Below, piece by piece: positions 34,331 to 42,112 of a stretch of DNA of 64,000 nt (its first letter is position 1; each line of letters begins with the position of its first letter). This DNA is from Cyanobacteria bacterium REEB67 (GTDB taxonomy: Bacteria; Cyanobacteriota; Vampirovibrionia; Obscuribacterales; Obscuribacteraceae). The position numbers were made by a program, and so were the translations under genes. Below the pieces are notes generated by a model. It saw only the letters and a program-made list of their open reading frames with translations. It was not told the origin of the DNA and did no database searches. The stretch spans positions 1 through 64,000 of the forward strand of contig JAGXAB010000001.1 of assembly GCA_018971775.1 (NCBI GenBank). The letters are read 5' to 3'.

Positions 34331-35899
34331 CTATTTGTTTGCCTCGAAGGCAATATTATTGATGCCCGGGGCCAGTTGATCAGCTGAGATGGAAAAATAG
34401 GAGCCATAATACTTTGTTGAGTCGTTCCAGGGATTGCGCAGTTCAAAGTTACCACCATTTGCTCCTGGCTGGTAACCGACAACTGTATATTCGTGATGAG
34501 AGGCCAGGCCGCTTCCATCGGGTGCATTGCCTATGCCGACCATAGCTTCTGCCCCTTGTGACGCGGCGGCCTCGAGTTGATCCAGAGGGGAAATCACTCC
34601 GATTGGTTCGCTTTCCATCCGCGCCGCTTGCCCCGGAGCCAGCTGATAAAACGGCGCCGGCTCGCCTGTAAGTAGTGCCAGTGACCTGCCGGCATTGCCA
34701 GCGGAAATCGCATCTTGCTCTGTGTCGTCTGCGATTTTTCTGCCTCCAAATAATATTTGATGGTCGGCGTAGGCTTTTTCTATTATGTTCGCCCAGGTGC
34801 CATCTGCTGATGCCGAATTGTATAGTGAAAGCTCACTGTCCGTCGGCGGCTCGACATCGATCGGGTGCTGCGGATCGCCTTTAAATGTCACCGTATAAGT
34901 GCCGTTTTCATTGAGCTTAATCGAATTGGCAATTATTTCCGGTTGGGTCTTTGCCACCGCAGCCAGTGCCGAGTCAAAATAGCAATCACCACTGGCTCCC
35001 TGCGTGACGTCATTTTGATTTATGCTGGCCACTGGATTTGCCGTGTTTTCGAAAGCTGCTCCGCTGCCTTTATTTCCCAGACTTGCCTGAGCATGATTCA
35101 ATAGCCAGGTTTCTTCTTTTGCTTCAGTGACACGGAAGGTCTGTTCCTTGTCCAGGCCATTCATTTCCTGCTGAGTCAAACCGCTTACGCGCACTTGAGC
35201 CTGTTCGGCAGGCGTCAAATGTTGAGCCGCATAACCCTCCGCCAGTGCTTCATACTGGCTTGCCATCTTGTCACCAAGTACGTTGCCCACGCTCGCTTCC
35301 GAGATGCGCCCGGTATTATTTGGATCGAAAGTACTTTGCAGGTCAGGATCCTCGATAGTTTTCAATTCATGCAATTTGAGCTTTTCATCAGCAAGCGAGG
35401 TTGGTAAGTTTTCTACTTCAGTGCGAGTCATCGCCTGTAAATTGACTTCGGGCGGGACCTGGCTAGGTCGTTCATGTCGCTGGATATTGTAGAGTGCTGC
35501 CAGTGCGATGGCATCGTCTCCTTTTATAGAAGGATCATTGTCGATGGAGGCGGCCATTTGCTCTTTTGAAAGGAAGCCCGCATGGCCGCTGTCGAGCCTG
35601 TCAAAATCGTGTAGCGCTTCGTTTTTCAACTCGCTCAAATCCATAGGAGGCAAATAGGCTTCAGCTGTATTGCTCTTGCTATTTTTCTGTGCCGCAGCAT
35701 CATTAGCGCTTTCGCCGCCGCTCCCATCTTTATTAGCATCGCTCTCGGCAAGGTCTTTATTGGCCAGTAAGTCTCTGCCGCCCCAGAGGTTGGCGCTGAG
35801 GTCGGCCCAGCTCTGGCTTGTCACGGCCTCGTGTCTCCCCATTTCTGTCGGGGCTGCGGCTATATTGCGCTCGGTCGGTGCATTGGTTTCGTTGTTCAT
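34331..35899 (-). CDS. Calpain-like (C2) cysteine protease with degenerate EF-hand-like motifs
   Basis: A 522-residue protein without signal peptide. The N-terminal 85 residues are disordered. Two EF-hand-like segments follow: FDRLDSGHAGFLSKEQM (99-115) and FDPNNTGRISEAS (191-203); both lack part of the ligand set. The C-terminal catalytic domain (about 290-500) has the calpain triad pattern: Cys306 in GASGDCYFDSALAAVA, His469 in SHHEYTVVGY and Asn489 in FELRNPWN; GTWANIIEKAYA (367-378) is another calpain hallmark. Calpains are intracellular papain-fold proteases, often calcium dependent. In bacteria they are rare and mostly uncharacterised. The ATG lacks an obvious ribosome binding site. Confidence 0.8.
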   Translation of the reverse strand: MNNETNAPTERNIAAAPTEMGRHEAVTSQSWADLSANLWGGRDLLANKDLAESDANKDGSGGESANDAAAQKNSKSNTAEAYLPPMDLSELKNEALHDFDRLDSGHAGFLSKEQMAASIDNDPSIKGDDAIALAALYNIQRHERPSQVPPEVNLQAMTRTEVENLPTSLADEKLKLHELKTIEDPDLQSTFDPNNTGRISEASVGNVLGDKMASQYEALAEGYAAQHLTPAEQAQVRVSGLTQQEMNGLDKEQTFRVTEAKEETWLLNHAQASLGNKGSGAAFENTANPVASINQNDVTQGASGDCYFDSALAAVAKTQPEIIANSIKLNENGTYTVTFKGDPQHPIDVEPPTDSELSLYNSASADGTWANIIEKAYADHQILFGGRKIADDTEQDAISAGNAGRSLALLTGEPAPFYQLAPGQAARMESEPIGVISPLDQLEAAASQGAEAMVGIGNAPDGSGLASHHEYTVVGYQPGANGGNFELRNPWNDSTKYYGSYFSISADQLAPGINNIAFEANK

Positions 35900-36081
35900 T
35901 TTAGTAAATTGGTTTTTTTTGAGGAGAAGTCGTCGGTAAAGCCCGACAAATGCACTTTAGGCAAAATCCATAACAGAAGAATTACAGGCTTCTCCCGACC
36001 GCTCCGGTTCGCCGCCGCGCTTGTAACAGTTTTGTCCGCTTCGCCGTGTTTTCATTCAGGCAACGCAGCGCTCAAGCAATT

Positions 36082-36129
36082 TATAAATCACTCAGTAAAT
36101 CAGTCAGTAAATCAGTCAGTAAATCATTC
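36082..36129 (+). repeat. Four 12-base tandem repeats in a 5' leader
   Basis: Consecutive units of 12 bases, AGTAAATCAGTC (36094-36105 and 36106-36117), flanked by the diverged copies TATAAATCACTC (36082-36093) and AGTAAATCATTC (36118-36129). They end 45 bases before the ATG at 36175. They could set a regulator spacing or be a slippage product; variation between strains would be expected. Confidence 0.8.
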
Positions 36130-36174
36130 GAGCTGTCGGTCGTTAATCAAAAAACGCTATTGGAGGCGAACACC

Positions 36175-36687
36175 ATGTACGAGCAAGACATCCCCTCGCA
36201 AGCATCGCAGTTAGCAGGTGCTATCGAGCAAAACGACTTGAATAATGCCGCTCAGATGTTGCTGGCTGACACCAATGGTATGGGGAGAGGCTATGCCCGC
36301 GCCTTGATCGATCAAACTAATCAGTATACACAACAAGATGCCTATCGCGACAATACCTCTTACGATCAGATCCGCCCGTCCGGTCAGGTCAGTCAGTATG
36401 GCTTGCCGGTTGTCGACTTTGTTAACGGAGATAATCAAGTCGATACTTCCGTCGCCCTCAGTATCAGAAGCGACTACACGCAGCCGGCTCCATATCAGGG
36501 CTACGAACAGCAACAGAGTTATTATAATCGGCCCCAGGAAGGCGATGGCTGTGGAGGAGTGACCCTCGGTGGTGCAGCTCTTGGCGCCGGTGCCGGCCTA
36601 GCCATCGATCGTCATAGCCCTCTTGCCGCGGGTCTTCTGGCTCTCGGAGGCGGCATAATCGCTGACAATGCCTGTGAAAAAAGATAG
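36175..36687 (+). CDS. Small protein with C-terminal glycine-zipper segment
   Basis: A 170-residue protein from the ATG at 36175, which has a strong TTGGAGG site; an earlier in-frame ATG at 36046 would translate the tandem repeat. The N-terminus is helical (QASQLAGAIEQNDLNNAAQM), the middle Gln/Tyr/Asn-rich (about 55-125), and the C-terminus holds a Gly/Ala-rich hydrophobic stretch (GGVTLGGAALGAGAGLAI, then LAAGLLALGGGIIAD), similar to glycine-zipper membrane proteins. No signal peptide. Function unknown. Confidence 0.62.
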   Translation: MYEQDIPSQASQLAGAIEQNDLNNAAQMLLADTNGMGRGYARALIDQTNQYTQQDAYRDNTSYDQIRPSGQVSQYGLPVVDFVNGDNQVDTSVALSIRSDYTQPAPYQGYEQQQSYYNRPQEGDGCGGVTLGGAALGAGAGLAIDRHSPLAAGLLALGGGIIADNACEKR

Positions 36688-36798
36688 GCCAGGCGAGTTG
36701 ATGACCAGATAGACGAATATTGCGACATCCCGGAATCCCGGCATCTCTACATACTTGTCGGATTAAAAACGAAAGCGTTGGAAAATGGGGAAACACCT

Positions 36799-37227
36799 AT
36801 GACTAACGAGATTACAGCTTGGCACATCGCCCTGGATAATTTGGAAACCTACCGCTGCTGGATGCTCAAACGCGGTGTGGCTGCGCTGACGGTGCATAGA
36901 TATTGTAAGCACCTGAAACTCTTCAAAAATTTCTTGCTCATGCACCCGGAGCGTTATAACTTTCATTGCATCAATGCTGAGATTGCGGCCGAGGTGATGA
37001 CGGATTTTGTACTTTACTGCTATCTCACTAGTCGCCTTAGCATGCGCGTCACCGATCAAATGGCTCAGGCCCTGAGAAGTTTTTTCGCTTATCTGGAGTT
37101 GGCCGAAATTTCTTCCGATGAGTTTCGTCTTTCACGGCCTGGTCGAAAGAGTTTTAAGCGCCCAAAATGGCAGATTGGAGTGAATATAGTCTCGTTTTTT
37201 ATGCGATCAAAACTCCTAAGCGTGTAG
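36799..37227 (+). CDS. Orphan tyrosine-recombinase core-binding (SAM-like) domain protein
   Basis: A 142-residue protein from the ATG at 36799 (GGGGAAA upstream). Its pattern resembles the N-terminal phage-integrase SAM-like domain: LETYRCWMLKRGVAALTVHR, YCKHLKLFKNFLL, then a second helical half ending MAQALRSFFAYLELAEISSD. The catalytic Arg/His/Tyr domain is absent; the frame stops soon after RRPGRK-type basic residues (SRPGRKSFKRPKW). It may be a remnant of a mobile element or a stand-alone DNA-binding protein. No att-like repeats or integrase remains were found next to it. Confidence 0.5.
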   Translation: MTNEITAWHIALDNLETYRCWMLKRGVAALTVHRYCKHLKLFKNFLLMHPERYNFHCINAEIAAEVMTDFVLYCYLTSRLSMRVTDQMAQALRSFFAYLELAEISSDEFRLSRPGRKSFKRPKWQIGVNIVSFFMRSKLLSV

Positions 37228-37411
37228 AGGCGCTTTTGACAAAATACATCTTTCGGATGAGCGCATATACTTTTGAATTTCGATTCGCCCAGGGGATAAA
37301 GGTGCTAAGCTGGCAGTAGTAATAGTAGTAGTACGCAGGTTCTCCAGTGAGAGAGAGCAGTGATGGTTTCTACCGCGAGCAACACCGGTCCTGCGAGCAT
37401 CTTTCGTCAAT

Positions 37412-37447
37412 AAAAACATCGGGATGCTCTCCCTGAGCACCCCGGTG
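37412..37447 (-). terminator. Rho-independent terminator of the gene at 37499-37954
   Basis: On the reverse strand the arms CACCGGGGTGCTC (37447-37435) and GAGCATCCCGATG (37429-37417) pair over 13 positions with one mismatch and one G-U, around an AGGGA loop. TTTTT (37416-37412) follows at once. It lies 52 bases past the stop of the leftward gene. Confidence 0.8.
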
Positions 37448-37498
37448 AATCTATTTGTGATCTATTTCGTATCTATCTTTTGCCCGGCAGCTTGAGAA

Positions 37499-37954
37499 TT
37501 ACCAACCTGTCTTAAATCGCACTATGCCTACGGACAAGCCTGTAGCGTTTTTGTAGACAACTACGTCTTTGCTGAGATTGACTACCTGTGCGCTCGCACA
37601 CGCAGCTAGATAACGCGTCGCGAAATCTCTTTCTCTTTCCGGGTCAAACATCAAGGGCAGATTGGTTTGATCAAACAGCCACAGGTCTTCATTCTCGGTG
37701 GTCACCAGCTGGCCATTATATCGGAAGGCCTGGTGACGCCAGCGGCCGCTGATCAGTCGGCTTTCAATCCGGCTAATATCACCATAAGCTGTGACACGCG
37801 CCGCTTCATAGCTCTCGCAATACCAGCCTCGTTGGCCGTCGAAAAATGTACTGACTTTGCCTCGATATAATTGATTTGCAACCGGCGAGGGTGGCGTCCA
37901 GATTTCTTCTTGATGCAAAGGGATGCCGCAAGGCAGATGGATTGTATTGGTCAT
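37499..37954 (-). CDS. Protein of unknown function under a PhoB-style box
   Basis: A 151-residue soluble protein, no signal peptide, no recognised family. It is rich in aromatic residues (FDGQRGWYCESYEAARV, RWRHQAFRYNGQLVT, EDLWLFDQTNLPLMF) and probably a single alpha/beta domain. The ATG is preceded by GAGG. A PhoB-style direct-repeat box with a -10 element lies 70-105 bases upstream and a strong terminator follows, so it appears to be a single-gene transcription unit controlled by an OmpR-type regulator, most likely that encoded at 39955. Confidence 0.6.
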   Translation of the reverse strand: MTNTIHLPCGIPLHQEEIWTPPSPVANQLYRGKVSTFFDGQRGWYCESYEAARVTAYGDISRIESRLISGRWRHQAFRYNGQLVTTENEDLWLFDQTNLPLMFDPERERDFATRYLAACASAQVVNLSKDVVVYKNATGLSVGIVRFKTGW

Positions 37955-38024
37955 TGGGTACTAGCCTCGGTGTTTTGCCCTGCCGTGATCAGGACGAGAT
38001 GGCTCCTGCTTTTCGGCTGTACCT

Positions 38025-38058
38025 AATATAGGCGGGAAGAGTTACTGTTCCGTGACAG
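38025..38058 (-). promoter_or_regulatory. PhoB-style box and -10 element upstream of 37954
   Basis: Reverse-strand sequence CTGTCACGGAACAGTAAC (38058-38041) is two 7-base half-sites, CTGTCAC and CAGTAAC, at an 11-base period. TATATT (38030-38025) follows after 10 bases, the spacing typical of PhoB-activated promoters. A near copy (15/18 identical) with the same layout occurs at 41312-41329. Confidence 0.62.
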
Positions 38059-38083
38059 TATGGTGGCTGAGTTGTAGCGAGAT

Positions 38084-39883
38084 TTATCCCGGCAGGGTAA
38101 AAGTAAATTTGCTGCCTTGATTTGGCTGGCTTTCCGCCCAGATTTTTCCGCCGTGCAGGCGAATAAATTCCTTGCAGATGGTAAGGCCCAGGCCAGTACC
38201 ACCTTCATTCTGGCTGCCTCTACTGCGGCCGGCTTGCTGAAAGCGGTCGAACACTTTGTCCAGATCGGCGGCGGCGATACCCTGGCCCTGGTCTTTGACC
38301 CAGATTTGGGCAAATCCTTTGGTGCGTTCGGCACCGATCACCACTTCAGAGCCGGGCGTTGAAAATTTTATGGCGTTTGATACCAGATTGATCATCACTC
38401 GCGCAAGAGCGTCCGGATCGGCTTCAATCAGCAAGTCGGGTGCTTGACTGATTACTTTCACCTGACGAGCCTCGGCCATGGCAGCAGTGTTGCTTATTGT
38501 CGCATCGATGCATTCGGAGATGGGAAATTCTTCTTTGGCCAGCTTGATCATTCCGGCTTTGGCTTTTTCTATATCGAGCAGATCGGCAATTAGATTGGTC
38601 ATGTGGGATACGTTGCGTTTGGCCATACCGACGTAATAATTGCGCTTCTCGGCTGTGGCGTTCGCTAAAAGATCGAGTGCATTATCGAGGGTTGTTAGAG
38701 GCGTTTTCAGATCGTGGGTGACCATAGCAAGGATCTCTTGCTTCGCTCTTTCAGCTTCGCGGATCTGTGTGATGTCGTGGATAGTGCAGAAGAAAGAGTC
38801 TTCTTCTTTTGACCACTGTGCCGACCAGATCGAATCAATAATAGTCCTGTCAACGCGTCGCATGCGCAGCTCGATTGTGTCCGGGGCCGCACCTTCGTGT
38901 ACGCGGTCGAAGTAGTGACGAGCACGCTCTTGATCGGCTGGCAGGACAAGATCTCTCAGATGCGAGCCGAGCAGGTCTTCGCGCGGGAAACCAAATTGCT
39001 TTTGGCAGGCTGGATTGATCGAGTTGATTCTTCCATTGGAGCCAACCATACAAAGTACGTCATTTGCGCTGTCGATAAAAGCGCTCTCTTTGCGTGCCGC
39101 TCCAGCAAGAGCCGAGGCCATCGAATGAAAAACCTGATCGAGTTTGCTTATGTCGTCTGATCCAACTTGCACCGGATGTAGTGGCTTATCGCTCGCTAAC
39201 CTGTAGGTGTTTTCGGTCATGCGTGCCAGGCGTTGAGTGATACTCTTGGTTAAAATGACGGCGATGGCGACGGTCAAAAGGATGCCCGCTATGGCAGCAG
39301 TAATCATCACCTGCTGCTGATTGCGACGCATAGCCGCGTGAATTTCCGGATTTTGATCGGCCAGTCGGCGAGATTTTTCACCAACGCTGAACAATTCGCT
39401 GTCTATTGCCCGCAGAGTATCTTCTCTTAATTTTCTCCACATCGGTCTGCGCTCATCGCGGAAGTGACTTCCGTAGAGCAGCAGCGATTTTTTAAGCTCT
39501 ACCAGGTCTTCCGTCACCTGGTCCAGGGCTTTTGCTGATTTGTCGATGTCGATAAGAATTTCCGGTTTGTCGGCGGCAAGTCGTCTTAAATCGGCAAAGT
39601 CGCCCTCGAAGCGTTTGCGATATTCAAGGTATGGTCCTTCGGTCGTGGACAGGGCAATCAACGATTTTTCATCGCCCATAGTGCCGACTAGCTCGTACAC
39701 ATCCGTACTGAGGTGATTAATGCCATCGGCAATCTTGCGCGCTTGCTCTGTTTCGGCCAGTTGCTTTTCCGAATCGTTCTGGACTTTTGTCAGTCCGACG
39801 ATCAGAAATAACTGCGCAGCCATCGGCAAGGCGACCAGGAAAAGGACTTTTTGCGATAGCGAAAACTTCGGCAACAGTTTCAC
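38084..39883 (-). CDS. Sensor histidine kinase with periplasmic sensor, HAMP and PAS
   Basis: A 599-residue inner-membrane kinase. TM1 at about 12-32, a helical periplasmic domain (about 33-190), TM2 at about 191-213, HAMP (about 214-265), PAS (about 266-375, INSINPACQKQFGFPREDLL), then HisKA with phospho-acceptor His390 in AMVTHDLKTPLTTLD. The HATPase domain (about 480-599) has the N box (INLVSNAIKFS), G1 (VKDQGQGI), F box (FDRFQQ) and G2 (GGTGLGLTI). GTG start. It is divergent from the OmpR-type regulator 71 bases away, its probable partner. The ligand is unknown; the box sequence it may control is PhoB-like, which would suit phosphate or stress sensing but does not prove it. Confidence 0.92.
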   Translation of the reverse strand: MKLLPKFSLSQKVLFLVALPMAAQLFLIVGLTKVQNDSEKQLAETEQARKIADGINHLSTDVYELVGTMGDEKSLIALSTTEGPYLEYRKRFEGDFADLRRLAADKPEILIDIDKSAKALDQVTEDLVELKKSLLLYGSHFRDERRPMWRKLREDTLRAIDSELFSVGEKSRRLADQNPEIHAAMRRNQQQVMITAAIAGILLTVAIAVILTKSITQRLARMTENTYRLASDKPLHPVQVGSDDISKLDQVFHSMASALAGAARKESAFIDSANDVLCMVGSNGRINSINPACQKQFGFPREDLLGSHLRDLVLPADQERARHYFDRVHEGAAPDTIELRMRRVDRTIIDSIWSAQWSKEEDSFFCTIHDITQIREAERAKQEILAMVTHDLKTPLTTLDNALDLLANATAEKRNYYVGMAKRNVSHMTNLIADLLDIEKAKAGMIKLAKEEFPISECIDATISNTAAMAEARQVKVISQAPDLLIEADPDALARVMINLVSNAIKFSTPGSEVVIGAERTKGFAQIWVKDQGQGIAAADLDKVFDRFQQAGRSRGSQNEGGTGLGLTICKEFIRLHGGKIWAESQPNQGSKFTFTLPG

Positions 39884-39954
39884 TTTGTCGATCCAGGGAC
39901 TAAAATATCAGGGTCCATTTAGAAGCGGCACTATAGCAGGATGATCTTTACAAC

Positions 39955-40641
39955 ATGGCCAAGATTCTTCTGGTGGAAGACAATGTGGACCTGGCGACAA
40001 TTGTAGCGGATAGTCTGCGGGCCGAGCGTCATGTTGTCGAGTCGGTTGTAAATGGGTTGGATGCGCTCGAGCATCTGCGCATGGTGCCCTATGAGCTGGT
40101 GTTGATGGATTGGGACCTGCCCGGTCTGAGCGGCGTGGAAGTTGTCAAACGGTATCGAGCTGCCGGCGGCGTTTCTCCAGTGATTATGCTTACGGGCAAA
40201 TCCTCCATCGATGAAAAGGAATATGGCTTCGATGTCGGTGCTGACGATTATCTACCCAAACCTTTTGAAACCCGTGAATTGATTGTGCGAGTGCGAGCTT
40301 TATTGCGCAGACAACCGACTGCCGGGACAAACATTTTACAGTTCGGGGATTTGCAACTCGATCCAGTCAAATTCAAACTAACCAAAGGGGGCGAGCCTGT
40401 ACATCTCACCCCCAAAGATTTTGCTTTGCTGGAATTTTTTATGCGCCATCCGGATGAGCTCTTCAGCTCCGAGCAGATAATCGCTCGCGTCTATGATCTC
40501 GATAGCGAAGCCAATGCGGAGAGTCTGAGAGTGGCGATAAGACGTATTCGCAAGGTAATTGATACGACAGATTTTGCATCTGGTTCTATGATCGAAAACG
40601 TGGCGCGTGTCGGTTATCGTTTGAGGTTACCTTTGAAGTAG
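39955..40641 (+). CDS. OmpR/PhoB-family response regulator
   Basis: A 228-residue regulator. Receiver domain 1-120 with the acidic pair VED (7-9), phospho-acceptor Asp52 in LVLMDWDLPG, the switch Thr in VIMLTGKS and the Lys in DYLPKPF. The C-terminal winged helix (about 128-225) carries HLTPKDFALLEFFMRHPDEL and the recognition region SLRVAIRRIRKVID, ending VARVGYRLRLP. It is the partner of the divergent histidine kinase. Two PhoB-style boxes within 1.9 kb on either side (38041-38058 and 41312-41329) are the best candidate targets. Confidence 0.94.
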   Translation: MAKILLVEDNVDLATIVADSLRAERHVVESVVNGLDALEHLRMVPYELVLMDWDLPGLSGVEVVKRYRAAGGVSPVIMLTGKSSIDEKEYGFDVGADDYLPKPFETRELIVRVRALLRRQPTAGTNILQFGDLQLDPVKFKLTKGGEPVHLTPKDFALLEFFMRHPDELFSSEQIIARVYDLDSEANAESLRVAIRRIRKVIDTTDFASGSMIENVARVGYRLRLPLK

Positions 40642-40661
40642 TTTTGAAGTAATCGTCCCGG

Positions 40662-41228
40662 TTACTTCTTGCTATCGAAAAGAGTCAGTTCGGGCAAGCT
40701 ATTTTTCTTCACCGCTTGCTCGTTACCGCTTTTTTCTTCTTTGTGCATGGAAGGCTCATTCATGCCTGCTTTGTTGAATTTTTCAGCGCGATCTTCGTCA
40801 TGTATCTCAGCGTGTTTTTCAGCATGTTCTTCCGCATGTTTTTCAGTATGCCCTTCTGCATGATTCTCACCGTGGCCTGATAGATTCAGTTGTACTTTCG
40901 CCAGCACATCTTTTTCGTCGGCTGCGATGAAGGTTTTGTCTTTCAAGTTTGAGCCATGAGCGTTGTTTGTCAAAGTCAGATCGTTGAGGACATGCTCGGA
41001 TAGAGGTTTGCCATTTTCCGTAATCCTTACTTTTTCTTTTTCCGTGATCAGCTCATGACCGGATTTTCCCGGCATGTTGCGCTCGTTGACCGTCGAGTCG
41101 ATCTCGAATTTGGCATTTTTGCCGGCATATTCTTTTAGATCGATGACAGTATTGAAATCAATAGTATTGGAAGTAGCCGATTTGCTTGCGGCTGCAGTGT
41201 TGTCCAACTGGCTTGAATGCTGGTCCAT
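40662..41228 (-). CDS. His/Glu-repeat protein of unknown function under a PhoB-style box
   Basis: A 188-residue hydrophilic protein without signal peptide. Residues about 115-150 are a repeat of H-A-E-x (GENHAEGHTEKHAEEHAEKH), dense in His and acidic residues and a possible metal-binding or pH-responsive helix. The N-terminal half (DFNTVIDLKEYAGKNAKFEI) may form a small beta-rich domain. The ATG has GGAG upstream and the PhoB-style box plus -10 lies 67-101 bases upstream. The stop is 18 bases from that of the response regulator gene. Confidence 0.6.
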   Translation of the reverse strand: MDQHSSQLDNTAAASKSATSNTIDFNTVIDLKEYAGKNAKFEIDSTVNERNMPGKSGHELITEKEKVRITENGKPLSEHVLNDLTLTNNAHGSNLKDKTFIAADEKDVLAKVQLNLSGHGENHAEGHTEKHAEEHAEKHAEIHDEDRAEKFNKAGMNEPSMHKEEKSGNEQAVKKNSLPELTLFDSKK

Positions 41229-41294
41229 GGTAAGTAACTCCTAACGGAAGTGATTGGCTTCGATTGTTCGCAGTTGCGGTCCTCGATGTCGAAG

Positions 41295-41329
41295 ACTTTA
41301 GACCAGGAGCAGTTACTGAACCGTTACAG
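41295..41329 (-). promoter_or_regulatory. PhoB-style box and -10 element upstream of 41228
   Basis: Reverse-strand CTGTAACGGTTCAGTAAC (41329-41312) holds half-sites CTGTAAC and CAGTAAC at an 11-base period. TAAAGT (41300-41295) follows after 11 bases. It stands 84 bases from the start codon, against 87 for the sister box at 38041-38058. Confidence 0.62.
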
Positions 41330-41453
41330 CCGGGTTGGTAACTTTCACGTCTTTTTTATGTTGTTACTGGTTTACTTTCTGACGGCCAGATAATTTCATC
41401 GTTTCGGCCCGGCAACCCTTTTACTAATTTGCAGTTTTTTCGGGGGAAGGACC

Positions 41454-41996
41454 ATGATTTTTACATGGCAAGTTTTTGCTCGTATCGCTATAGTTGCAGG
41501 CCTGGTCGTAATTTGCGGAAATTCCAGTGCCCTGGCTCAATCGGCCAACTTGCCCCCATGCAATATGGACAGTTTCGTTTACCAGTCGGGCATGTCCGAC
41601 GCGATCTATGGTGATGAAGGTGTGGGCGGACCACCGCCGATGATGGGTTTTTCACAGGGCAGCCGCATTGCCTCAGGCTTGTACGGTCAAAATTCAGCCG
41701 GTCTTACTACTGGTCACGGCAGTTACCTGCCCGACGCCTGGGGCGCTGATGAATTTGTTGACAATGAATGGGATATGACCGGCGCAACTACCACTAATCA
41801 CAACTATCCACCACCGACATACGCTCCGACCGGCACTTTTGGCGCCAGCGTCTACGGCGCGCAGGGGCAGTATTCTGGTAGCACCCTGATTACACTACCT
41901 GTCAATGGGCAATTGTCCCTGAACCTTCCGAGCTCTCCTGCTGCTGGAGTAGCTGCCGCAGCCGGAGCTGCCGTCGGGGCCTCAGTCGGCAATTAG
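41454..41996 (+). CDS. Exported Gly/Tyr/Pro-rich protein
   Basis: A 180-residue protein with a Sec signal peptide (about 1-28: WQVFARIAIVAGLVVICGNS then SALAQ). The mature chain is low complexity, rich in Gly, Tyr, Ser and Pro (SYLPDAWGADEFVDNEWDMT, PPPTYAPTGTFGASVYG), and ends in an Ala/Gly/Val stretch (AAGVAAAAGAAVGASVGN). It is likely surface or periplasmic and lacks a known fold. The ATG is preceded by GGGGGAAGGA, an excellent ribosome binding site. Divergent from 40662-41228. Confidence 0.65.
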   Translation: MIFTWQVFARIAIVAGLVVICGNSSALAQSANLPPCNMDSFVYQSGMSDAIYGDEGVGGPPPMMGFSQGSRIASGLYGQNSAGLTTGHGSYLPDAWGADEFVDNEWDMTGATTTNHNYPPPTYAPTGTFGASVYGAQGQYSGSTLITLPVNGQLSLNLPSSPAAGVAAAAGAAVGASVGN

Positions 41997-42112
41997 TGCA
42001 GCGGCCCTGTCTCTGGAAGCGGATTTTGAGGGGATTTCGTCATCTTGAGAGGTATCGCCAGGCAATTGCGCTAGACTAATCCAAGACCATTAGAGTTTTG
42101 GAGAAGTTGTAA

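Noticed and set aside
37307-37493. A possible structured RNA or alternating hairpin switch on the plus strand (CGCAGG/CCTGCG, CACCGG/CCGGTG and GAGCATC/GATGCTC pairings)
   Set aside because: The main hairpin is better explained as the reverse-strand terminator with its T-tract; several of the other pairings are mutually incompatible, and no known riboswitch, 6S, SRP or tmRNA motif could be found.
40646-40668. Inverted repeat GAAGTAA/TTACTTC between the response regulator and the convergent gene as a terminator
   Set aside because: It overlaps the stop codon of the convergent gene, has a 9-base loop and no T-tract on either side.
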